64,000 nt of DNA. It comes from an uncultured Prevotellaceae bacterium (GTDB lineage Bacteria; Bacteroidota; Bacteroidia; Bacteroidales; Bacteroidaceae). Location of the stretch: NCBI GenBank assembly GCA_900316975.1, contig ONFA01000002.1:62001-126000 (forward strand), read 5' to 3'. The translations under genes and the position numbers were made by a program. Shown in pieces: positions 57,642 through 64,000 of the stretch. Each line of letters opens with the position of its first letter. Within the stretch, counting starts at the first letter, position 1. The notes beneath the pieces are model-generated. The model was not told the origin of the DNA. It did not search any database and saw only the letters and a program-made list of their open reading frames with translations.

Positions 57642-57743
57642 TCATTTGAGTTTCAATTCCACATAAGTGCGATTCTTATACTGCTTTTTCTCCGAGGCAG
57701 TTATTTCCACCTTGGAAACAATAGATTCTCCGTCAGAATGCAA
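57642..57743 (-). pseudogene. C-terminal gene fragment cut by the solitary CRISPR repeat
   Basis: Reading leftward from the repeat boundary, a clean 33-codon frame gives LHSDGESIVSKVEITASEKK and then QYKNRTYVELKLK, ending at TGA (57642-57644). Composition looks like genuine protein. No family recognised. Upstream the frame runs into the 47-bp repeat and meets a stop, so the 5' part of the gene is missing or was replaced by the repeat. Confidence 0.5.
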
Positions 57744-57744
57744 G

Positions 57745-57791
57745 GTTGTGATTTGCTTTCAAATTAGTATCTTTGCAGAGTCATATACACC
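57745..57791 (+). repeat. Solitary CRISPR repeat, identical to the array repeat
   Basis: All 47 bases are identical to the array repeat and in the same orientation, 1,537 bp left of repeat 1. Neither side continues at the 77-bp period. It carries the same built-in promoter (TTG 57746-57748, TATCTTTG 57769-57776, 20 bp apart), aimed rightward at the sigma-like fragment. Confidence 0.95.
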
Positions 57792-57792
57792 T

Positions 57793-58039
57793 CGTCGAGC
57801 AGTTTCCTGCAAGGGAGCCTGCGACAAACGCAAGCGCTGATGCCGCCATCAGGTCGAGGCAACTCGTCAGTTCGCTCAGAAGGGCTGACAGGCGTTCGGT
57901 GTGCATCCGACCTGTCATCCTCTATGCGCTCGGCTACTCGTATCAGGAGATTGCGGAAATGCTCGGCATACCCATGGGGACAGTCCAGCGACGCATCCAC
58001 GAAGGGAGAAAGGTGCTAAAGAAAGAACTCGGGAAATAA
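57793..58039 (+). pseudogene. Sigma-70 region 4 fragment adjoining the solitary repeat
   Basis: The last ~47 codons (VILYALGYSYQEIAEMLGIP, MGTVQRRIHEGRKVLKKEL) are the helix-turn-helix of an ECF sigma factor. Region 2 is absent; the frame continues leftward only into the CRISPR repeat. The first apparent start (TTG 57773) lies inside the repeat's promoter box, so it is not a real start; GTG 57899 could give a 47-residue DNA-binding peptide. Most likely a gene remnant. Confidence 0.6.
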
Positions 58040-58126
58040 AAAAAGCCCCGACACCATGCCGAGGCTTCCAGTCAGTTGTCTTATAAAGGAAGAGGTGCAG
58101 GAACTGGACTGCACCTTTTTTTTCTG

Positions 58127-58525
58127 TCACACAAGGCGCAAACCTTGAAAGTCCATACCCATATTATTCACGAAGGTCTGTATCTTTTCCAACTGCGTAT
58201 CGGAAATGTAAGTATTACCTTTCTTGTATTGGCGCATCAGCGAGCCGTTAATACCTACCATTTTGGCGAAAGCGGTCACGTTGATGAATGAATAATACTC
58301 AAAGAACGAAGCAAGGTCAAACTTGAAGGTAGGTTTCTCCATCAAAGAAGCTGGCACTTCATCACCATGCTTCTGATATACCTCCTTCATTTCCTCGATG
58401 CTGTTGAAGAAATCATCTTTTGCCTCGGCAATGGTGTCACCCGAACCAAGTGCCGTAAACTCATCACACCCCTTGTTGTAAGCGATGTAGGTTCCATCAT
58501 TTTGTTTTTCAATTGATACCAACAT
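58127..58525 (-). CDS. hicB: HicB-family antitoxin
   Basis: 132 residues. N-terminal HicB fold (MLVSIEKQNDGTYIAYNKG, degraded RNase H-like, residues ~1-65) and a C-terminal helix-turn-helix (VTAFAKMVGINGSLMRQYKK, ~84-103) that should bind the operon's own promoter. It is second in the operon after hicA with a 52-bp gap. It neutralises HicA by direct binding. Confidence 0.88.
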   Translation of the reverse strand: MLVSIEKQNDGTYIAYNKGCDEFTALGSGDTIAEAKDDFFNSIEEMKEVYQKHGDEVPASLMEKPTFKFDLASFFEYYSFINVTAFAKMVGINGSLMRQYKKGNTYISDTQLEKIQTFVNNMGMDFQGLRLV

Positions 58526-58577
58526 AGTTTCATGTATTTAAGTTCGACAATTATTTTATTTTGGGTAGTCAGATAGA

Positions 58578-58760
58578 CTATGCACCTATCTGACGTAAAA
58601 TCTTCTTCATCAATCCTGGTCTTACTTCTTGTGACCAATGTCTCTCAAGGATTACAATGTCTTTCTTGACTGGGTGTCGGTAGATTTCGTGTCTCTTGCC
58701 GCTTCTCTCAAACTCGTAACCCATCTCGATGACTTTTCTTTTCATTTCGTTCCAGTTCAT
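58578..58760 (-). CDS. hicA: HicA-family mRNA interferase toxin
   Basis: 60 residues, a dsRNA-binding fold. The catalytic His24 is in SGKRHEIYRHP (usual pattern G-S-H-x-x-[FY]); the N-terminal helix MNWNEMKRKVIEMGYEF and the end RPGLMKKILRQIG are typical. It cleaves mRNA and arrests growth when HicB is lost. The operon has a -7 box (minus TAACTTTG, 58809-58816). It lies between the solitary CRISPR repeat and the array. Confidence 0.9.
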   Translation of the reverse strand: MNWNEMKRKVIEMGYEFERSGKRHEIYRHPVKKDIVILERHWSQEVRPGLMKKILRQIGA

Positions 58761-58808
58761 TTTGTTGTTTTTTTAGTGGTTAATACTTCCTTTATTTTTA
58801 AGACACTA

Positions 58809-58816
58809 CAAAGTTA
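58809..58816 (-). promoter_or_regulatory. -7 box for hicAB
   Basis: CAAAGTTA on plus; minus-strand TAACTTTG 48 bp upstream of the hicA start. Confidence 0.65.
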
Positions 58817-58888
58817 CGGCTTTTTCTTGACATATACAAATATTTATATAACCTTTTTGTTATATATTACATTTTTTTTCATTTTATC

Positions 58889-59036
58889 TTTTTTTGACCA
58901 CTTTTGGCGTATTTTTAGAACAAAGTGGTCAAAAACACGACATTTTTTTATTAAGGGAAATCCCCCGAAAATTTCCCTTCCTTTCCCATTATCACGACAA
59001 AAACAAACACCACCGAACTTCTCAGCCCAGTGGTGT
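58889..59036. terminator. Cluster of three hairpins between hicA and the small ORF at the array edge
   Basis: (i) TTTTTGACCACTTT (58891-58904) / AAAGTGGTCAAAAA (58922-58935); (ii) AAGGGAAAT (58953-58961) / ATTTCCCTT (58971-58979); (iii) ACACCAC (59007-59013) / GTGGTGT (59030-59036), the last followed on minus by a T-rich run and thus a likely terminator for the ORF at 59064. The rest of 58761-59063 is A/T-rich and gene-free. Confidence 0.6.
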
Positions 59037-59063
59037 CATCACAACACAAATTTAATGAAACTT

Positions 59064-59324
59064 TTACTTTACCTTCTGCCTTCTCTTCACTTCCTCAACT
59101 GCATTCTTCACAAGGTTGGCGTACACGCTTGCACTCACAACCCTCGTGTCAATGCTCATCTTGTAATGGCTCATCACCCAAGCAATCTCAGCATCGAACC
59201 CGAGGCGCACATCATCTGACGAGCGATGCACTTCCGTTGCGGCTCCCTTCTTCGCCTTCTTCCTCTCCACGGAGAACTCCACACCCTTCGACTCCTTGCC
59301 CAGGAATGCACTCAAGTCCTCCAC
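59064..59324 (-). CDS. 86-residue ORF abutting CRISPR repeat 1, probably 5'-truncated
   Basis: From GTG 59324: MEDLSAFLGKESKGVEFSVE, a Lys-rich linker, DDVRLGFDAEIAWVMSHYKM, and a basic helical end. No family recognised. Only 4 bp separate the start codon from repeat 1 and there is no room for a promoter other than the repeat itself, which points the other way; so the gene is probably a fragment whose 5' part was replaced by the array. It has its own terminator. Confidence 0.5.
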   Translation of the reverse strand: MEDLSAFLGKESKGVEFSVERKKAKKGAATEVHRSSDDVRLGFDAEIAWVMSHYKMSIDTRVVSASVYANLVKNAVEEVKRRQKVK

Positions 59325-59328
59325 ACTC

Positions 59329-60985
59329 GTTGTGATTTGCTTTCAAATTAGTATCTTTGCAGAGTCATATACACCGAGAAGCAAAATCAGTATCACTATT
59401 TGACAGTTGTGATTTGCTTTCAAATTAGTATCTTTGCAGAGTCATATACACCTGACCCGTTGAACATCATCATACCAAGTCAGTTGTGATTTGCTTTCAA
59501 ATTAGTATCTTTGCAGAGTCATATACACCAAGGACTTACAACATGACAACGACACACCGTTGTGATTTGCTTTCAAATTAGTATCTTTGCAGAGTCATAT
59601 ACACCCATAGCAACCTTTCGAAGAATGGCGAAGCAGTTGTGATTTGCTTTCAAATTAGTATCTTTGCAGAGTCATATACACCGCGGTGCAACGGTGGCAA
59701 CAGCCGACATGCGTTGTGATTTGCTTTCAAATTAGTATCTTTGCAGAGTCATATACACCGAGGTCGCTTGTCGGGTAATCGTGGAAGCAGTTGTGATTTG
59801 CTTTCAAATTAGTATCTTTGCAGAGTCATATACACCATAGATGAACATTAGAGAAAATAAAACACAGTTGTGATTTGCTTTCAAATTAGTATCTTTGCAG
59901 AGTCATATACACCACGATTGTACTAATGTAATGGTCTGTCTTGGTTGTGATTTGCTTTCAAATTAGTATCTTTGCAGAGTCATATACACCTCAACCCTTC
60001 ACAGCACAGCACGGACAAGTTGTGATTTGCTTTCAAATTAGTATCTTTGCAGAGTCATATACACCTCATTCTTTCTATGCCGTACCCATCCCGAAGTTGT
60101 GATTTGCTTTCAAATTAGTATCTTTGCAGAGTCATATACACCGAGTGTTAGTCTACTGTCCGAAGGTAGAACGTTGTGATTTGCTTTCAAATTAGTATCT
60201 TTGCAGAGTCATATACACCGATGAATGACTTTTGCCGTAGTAAGGGCTAGTTGTGATTTGCTTTCAAATTAGTATCTTTGCAGAGTCATATACACCTTGA
60301 TGTGGATGTGGTTTGCCTGCATCGCGTTGTGATTTGCTTTCAAATTAGTATCTTTGCAGAGTCATATACACCGCAAGTGATGTCCTACGAAACCTACCTA
60401 TGGTTGTGATTTGCTTTCAAATTAGTATCTTTGCAGAGTCATATACACCAGCTGTATGCGGAGAACGGGCGCACGCTTGTTGTGATTTGCTTTCAAATTA
60501 GTATCTTTGCAGAGTCATATACACCATAGTGAAGATAAAGAACGGCATCCCTGAGTTGTGATTTGCTTTCAAATTAGTATCTTTGCAGAGTCATATACAC
60601 CGTCGGCATCCTGCAATGCTATCGCGATGCGGTTGTGATTTGCTTTCAAATTAGTATCTTTGCAGAGTCATATACACCTCCGATAGTTGCATACTCTGAT
60701 GGATTGATGTTGTGATTTGCTTTCAAATTAGTATCTTTGCAGAGTCATATACACCAATATATTCTCGAAATGATTTCCAACGGCGTTGTGATTTGCTTTC
60801 AAATTAGTATCTTTGCAGAGTCATATACACCAAGTGCTGAGAATGCACTTGCAGCTTACAAGTTGTGATTTGCTTTCAAATTAGTATCTTTGCAGAGTCA
60901 TATACACCGAAAGGAGAGGAAAGAAAAAGTGAAATAGGGTTGTGATTTGCTTTCAAATTAGTATCTTTGCAGAGTCATATACACC
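59329..60985 (+). CRISPR. Type II-C CRISPR array: 22 repeats of 47 bp, 21 spacers of 28-30 bp
   Basis: Repeats start at 59329, 59406, 59483, 59559, 59636, 59713, 59790, 59867, 59944, 60019, 60096, 60173, 60250, 60326, 60403, 60479, 60555, 60632, 60709, 60785, 60862 and 60939. All look identical; the repeat begins GTTGTGATTTGCTTTCAAAT and ends GAGTCATATACACC. The GTTGTG start and the match of the first ~31 bases to what I recall of Bacteroides II-C repeats fix the crRNA sense as plus. Every repeat contains TTG (bases 2-4) and TATCTTTG (bases 25-32), a full promoter with 20-bp spacing. The array faces the cas genes and is followed by a terminator. No terminal repeat is degenerate, so the older end is not obvious. 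Confidence 0.98.
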
Positions 60986-61060
60986 ACAATCTTTGTAAGT
61001 AAAAGATTCTGAAATGGTTATAAATGCAAATAGAAAAGAAAAAAGAATGGGATATGACAC
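60986..61060 (+). other. Right flank of the array
   Basis: 75 bp, A-rich. It contains AATCTTTGTAAGTAAAAGATT (60988-61007 and one more base), a 7-bp hairpin, and no anti-repeat. Candidate leader or trailer; I cannot decide which. Confidence 0.4.
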
Positions 61061-61096
61061 AAGAAAACCAGCCCGAAGGCTGGTTTTCTTGTTTTT
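61061..61096 (+). terminator. Terminator between the array and cas2
   Basis: Perfect 13-bp stem AAGAAAACCAGCC (61061-61073) / GGCTGGTTTTCTT (61078-61090) with a CGAA loop, followed by GTTTTT on plus. The T-run is on the plus strand, so it mainly ends rightward transcripts from the array; it may also end the cas operon. Confidence 0.88.
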
Positions 61097-61436
61097 AGAA
61101 CAATTCTAACTGAACACCGGGGGCTTTTGGCTCGGTTGGTTTTTGTCCATAGAAAAGTTGCATGTTGCCAAACTGTTTGTCAGTTATGGTTAGCAATCCG
61201 ACCTTCCCGAACTCAGGAAGGAAAGATTTAACTCTTTTTAAATGTACGTCTGCATTTTCGCTGCTGGCACAGTGGCGGATGTAGATGGAGAACTGGAACA
61301 TGGTGAACCCGTCGCTCTGGAGTTTCTTGCGAAAATCCGTATAGCGTTTCTTGTCCTTCTTGGTTTCGGTGGGCAAGTCGAAGAATACTAATATCCACAT
61401 AACTCGATATTCGGTGAGGCGTGACAGGCTGCTCAT
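61095..61436 (-). CDS. cas2: CRISPR-associated endonuclease Cas2
   Basis: 113 residues, ferredoxin-like fold. Asp20 in WILVFFDLPTETKKDKK is the family metal-binding residue; FTMFQFSIYIRHC is the beta-strand 3 region of type II Cas2. An internal Met13 is an alternative start. With Cas1 it forms the spacer-integration complex. It starts 12 bp after cas1 stops, last gene of the operon. Confidence 0.96.
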   Translation of the reverse strand: MSSLSRLTEYRVMWILVFFDLPTETKKDKKRYTDFRKKLQSDGFTMFQFSIYIRHCASSENADVHLKRVKSFLPEFGKVGLLTITDKQFGNMQLFYGQKPTEPKAPGVQLELF

Positions 61437-61448
61437 GTCTTTTTCTTC

Positions 61449-62372
61449 TTACAGTTCGGGATAGGCGATTTTGCGCAGTTCGCCGTTGAAGCACTTGGCA
61501 AGACTGGCGGTGGTCTGGCCGACGGCAATCATGAGCGGACTCCGCTTGCCATCCAGTGTCACATCGAGTGACGGGATAGTGAGAAGTGCCGCTTTGATGC
61601 TTCGGGTCAATTCGCTGTAATCGGGATACTGCTGCATGATGTTGATGACCAAATCATCCACGAAAGGGCGGTAAGGTTCCATGATGTCATCGGCCAGACA
61701 ATAGGCATTGTAGCGGTTGTGGTGATGGATGCCCAGTGTAGGCAGGAGTCCGCTACCCACCAGTCCGCGAGCCACACAGGCTCGCAGGATGGCATAGCCA
61801 TAGTTGAGAAGGTTGTTGGGAGGGTCGCCTTCACGTCCGCGCACAAAATTGGGCAGGGTGGGGAAGAGGTTGCGCCAGTAGTAGGCAGCGGCACGGGCTT
61901 CGAGGTTGTCGGGGTCACCGCTTCTCACTTCGTTTGCCCACACCTGCATGTTCTTGACAATCGCCCCGGTGTTTTTGCTGAGTACAGTTGCCTGATTGAG
62001 AATTTTCTGTCGGACGGTTTGCTGCCAGAGTTGCTTCTTCAGTGGCAGCGACGCATCTATCTGAGTGCGGAACCGTTCGCTCTGTGTGGTGTTTCCGCAG
62101 AGTGGCAGCATCAGCCCCACGGGCAAGTCCGTGCTGTCGCACGTGATGATGGCGCAGTTGTTGGCCAGCAGTGCCTCCATTGCTCCCGTCGTGATGGTGA
62201 TGCGCCTGTTGTCGAGCACCACCACGCCAATGTCCTCAATCGGGATGGTCCTTTCTGCATCCTGTTTGAACGACTCTTCCAATTTGTCCGCATCAGGCAT
62301 CCGCAACACCAGTTGGGCATTGCGGAGGCTGAGGTAGATGGGATTGCCGAAATAGAGAGTCTTTTTGATCAT
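61449..62372 (-). CDS. cas1: CRISPR-associated integrase Cas1 (type II)
   Basis: 307 residues from ATG 62372, which overlaps the cas9 stop (ATGA). MIKKTLYFGNPIYLSLRNAQL is the type II-C start; EARAAAYYWRNLF, TLGIHHHNRYNAYCLADDIM and EPYRP contain the Glu, His and Glu/Asp metal ligands. It inserts new spacers at the leader-repeat junction. The longer in-frame extension into cas9 was not used. Confidence 0.97.
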   Translation of the reverse strand: MIKKTLYFGNPIYLSLRNAQLVLRMPDADKLEESFKQDAERTIPIEDIGVVVLDNRRITITTGAMEALLANNCAIITCDSTDLPVGLMLPLCGNTTQSERFRTQIDASLPLKKQLWQQTVRQKILNQATVLSKNTGAIVKNMQVWANEVRSGDPDNLEARAAAYYWRNLFPTLPNFVRGREGDPPNNLLNYGYAILRACVARGLVGSGLLPTLGIHHHNRYNAYCLADDIMEPYRPFVDDLVINIMQQYPDYSELTRSIKAALLTIPSLDVTLDGKRSPLMIAVGQTTASLAKCFNGELRKIAYPEL

Positions 62373-64000
62373 AATGCGATTACTTTGCCATTCTTTATAA
62401 TGAAGTCTGTGCCTTCCACCCAAAAGTTTTGATTAGAGAGTGACAACAAAAGGCGGGGATATGGTGCATCATAATTGATGACCGAGAATCCATTTTTCCC
62501 ACTTTTGCCATTATTCGGATATGCATGCTCTAGGGCTTTGTCATCTCTTGATTCTAAATGGTGTTGAAGTTGTAAACGTCCGTCATCAGGACTATATATT
62601 CTTTTTAATCGATACAATCTGTGAGAGATTTCTTCTTGGGTTAATGACGCAAGCATCTCATCCTCCCGCTTCAAAACGACCATTTGTCCAGGGAACAGTG
62701 TGAAAACTTTGTTGTAAATGGTTCGTTGTCCTTTTTTGTCTATAACTTCTTTGGTATCGGGGAAAATGGAAGTCAGATTATGTATGCCTTCCGCTTTGCT
62801 AATCTTGGAAGCATCCATTAGTGAGAGGCAATCAAAAATTCTTTTATTCCCCAACGAATACAAGGCATAGGCAATGTTTTCACCATTTCTTGTATAATAG
62901 TAGTTTTTATAATCCTTTCTCGACTTGTAAACCTGCTCTCTGACTTTTATGGGATTTGTAACAGATGATGCATAACATCTTACATGGCGGATACGATTCT
63001 TTTTGTTTCCCTCATTATCCATCATATAAATGCCTTGTTCGCATGCTTCTTTAAATGAAGTGTCTTCTGGAAATTGTGATTTCATCATTTCCACTAATGA
63101 CTTATTGACTATTGCTTTTCCCAGTTCGTCCCAACTCTTAAAGCCTTTGTCCAAACTATTGGTTTTATATTTAAGTGGAATCCGAAGCACGTATTTTATA
63201 TTTTCGCTACCATGTTGTGTGATTGCTCCATAATACGTTTTGTCATGTAATTCGCCTCTGATGCTGTCACCCTTTATCCACTGCTTTGCAAGTGGAATTC
63301 TGTGACCAAATCTGTCAGTTCTGAAATTGCCATATTCATCTTTTTCCATGATGATATTGCCTTTTTCGTCTCTTTGAGCCACAATTTTTCCCCTCACTCT
63401 TTTTCTGCGTTTGGCGATGGTTAGTGCTTGGCTTTTTCTCTCATAGAACGCAAGGACTGTGGATTTGATGTTTTCAACAATTTCAGCGAAATTGGCTGTG
63501 ATACCATTTTTTCGCAATAATAGTTTTATCTCATTGTCAAATTGGGATACATCATGCCCCAAATCTTTGGCATCTTGGCGTTTGAAGAAAACCTCAAGCA
63601 ATTCGTCGCGACGTGCTGCAACAGGGATGAAAGTCAAAACCATTGCATCGATGGCGTGATGTGAGTTGCTGTCGCGTACTTTTAATGTGTCGTCATCTTG
63701 AATTCCTAAAATCTTTCTGAAGTCAGAAGTTATTTTTCCCTTTTGGACTTCTACTCTTGAAAAGACTGATTTTAAGAAATGCATGGTGTATTTGGCAATA
63801 ATAGAAGTGTCCACAAGTTGATTGTTGCGGAATCCTGTTGTAACTTCCTTTATGAGGAATGCATTTACTTTCTTTTCCCAATACTCGAATTCTAACTCCC
63901 ATAAATGTCTTTGGCGAATGGCATTATCTTTTTGTTCTTTTGTCTGTGCTTTCTTTGATTTGTTTTTCCAAAAAGTAATGCGCCCTCGGATATCTTCAAC
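62369..64000 (-). CDS. cas9: Cas9 (type II-C), C-terminal 543 residues; the gene continues past the window edge
   Basis: The frame is open from 64000 to the TGA at 62369. Near the visible start EVTTGFRNNQLVDTSIIAKY is the segment linking HNH to RuvC-III, and SNSHHAIDAMVLTF (about 63640-63670) has the RuvC-III catalytic His and Asp. The rest is the wedge and PAM-interacting region, ending FWVEGTDFIIKNGKVIAL. The HNH domain, RuvC I-II, recognition lobe and probably the tracrRNA are beyond the window. Bacteroidetes II-C Cas9 proteins of this type are about 1,400-1,500 residues. No cas4 or csn2 follows, which fixes subtype II-C. Confidence 0.97.
   Translation of the reverse strand, partial: VEDIRGRITFWKNKSKKAQTKEQKDNAIRQRHLWELEFEYWEKKVNAFLIKEVTTGFRNNQLVDTSIIAKYTMHFLKSVFSRVEVQKGKITSDFRKILGIQDDDTLKVRDSNSHHAIDAMVLTFIPVAARRDELLEVFFKRQDAKDLGHDVSQFDNEIKLLLRKNGITANFAEIVENIKSTVLAFYERKSQALTIAKRRKRVRGKIVAQRDEKGNIIMEKDEYGNFRTDRFGHRIPLAKQWIKGDSIRGELHDKTYYGAITQHGSENIKYVLRIPLKYKTNSLDKGFKSWDELGKAIVNKSLVEMMKSQFPEDTSFKEACEQGIYMMDNEGNKKNRIRHVRCYASSVTNPIKVREQVYKSRKDYKNYYYTRNGENIAYALYSLGNKRIFDCLSLMDASKISKAEGIHNLTSIFPDTKEVIDKKGQRTIYNKVFTLFPGQMVVLKREDEMLASLTQEEISHRLYRLKRIYSPDDGRLQLQHHLESRDDKALEHAYPNNGKSGKNGFSVINYDAPYPRLLLSLSNQNFWVEGTDFIIKNGKVIAL

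Noticed and set aside
57773..57898. TTG start inside the solitary CRISPR repeat as the N-terminus of the sigma-like protein
   Set aside because: The TTG is part of the TATCTTTG promoter box, so it would not be in the transcript from that promoter; the residues encoded up to GTG 57899 show no family resemblance.
60986..61060. tracrRNA between the array and cas2
   Set aside because: No stretch complementary to the repeat can be found here; only a 7-bp hairpin is present.

Overview
The window reads as a chromosomal segment of a member of the Bacteroidales, most likely a Prevotellaceae (Prevotella-type) bacterium. The evidence is the TAnnTTTG-type -7 promoter boxes in front of most operons, the scarcity of Shine-Dalgarno sites, lineage-typical families (DUF4494, DUF6057, DUF6055, GxxExxY, GGGtGRT protein, GH97, a GH57 enzyme next to a glycogen-type glycosyltransferase), an Rnf operon headed by rseC, and a 47-nt CRISPR repeat whose first ~31 nt resemble those I remember from Bacteroides type II-C loci. 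The species is not determinable by eye.

Layout. 1-5.3 kb: end of a glycosyltransferase, GH57 amylase-like enzyme, GlcNAc-kinase-like protein (minus), mannose-1-phosphate guanylyltransferase and a PagL-like lipid A deacylase. 5.3-12.4 kb: rpsP (minus) and the rseC-rnfBCDGEA operon, whose spacers are filled with palindromic elements. 12.4-17.5 kb: a signalling cluster (small alarmone-hydrolase-like HD protein, NMT1-like periplasmic binding protein, Cache-HAMP-SpoIIE phosphatase-HATPase fusion) with degraded pieces at its edges. 17.5-20.9 kb: secreted esterase, DUF4494, YggS, Crp/Fnr. 20.9-25.5 kb (minus): hydroxyacid dehydrogenase and a surface-polysaccharide cluster (GT2, flippase, fucosyltransferase-like). 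25.8-28.8 kb: rpmE2, fructose-bisphosphate aldolase, PAP2 phosphatase. 28.8-36 kb (minus): large duplicated secreted protein, ECF sigma/anti-sigma pair, DMT transporter, GxxExxY protein, truA, MATE. 36-45 kb (minus): S9 peptidase, a DUF6057 / CxxCH-lipoprotein / DUF6057 locus, and two glutathione peroxidases around an OhrR-like regulator. 45-49 kb: GH97 and a DUF6055 metallopeptidase-like protein. 49-51.8 kb (plus): Fe-S scaffold-like protein plus GGGtGRT protein, and a lipoprotein. 51.8-55 kb: two inverted ~197-bp MITE-like hairpins enclosing a rhodanese-metallo-beta-lactamase lipoprotein, a DUF1294 protein and two paralogous small secreted proteins. 55-57.5 kb: tRNA-Val, PHP phosphatase, NhaC antiporter.

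57.6-64 kb is the most unusual part: a type II-C CRISPR-Cas locus (cas9 cut by the window edge, cas1, cas2 on minus) facing a 22-repeat array on plus. Every repeat carries what looks like a complete Bacteroidetes promoter (TTG-N20-TATCTTTG). A 23rd, solitary, identical repeat lies 1.54 kb outside the array. The interval between it and the array holds a HicAB toxin-antitoxin module and gene fragments that are cut at the repeat boundaries, as if a toxin-antitoxin island had been inserted into, or captured by, the array.

All homology calls are from motif reading and memory of the families; no search was run.
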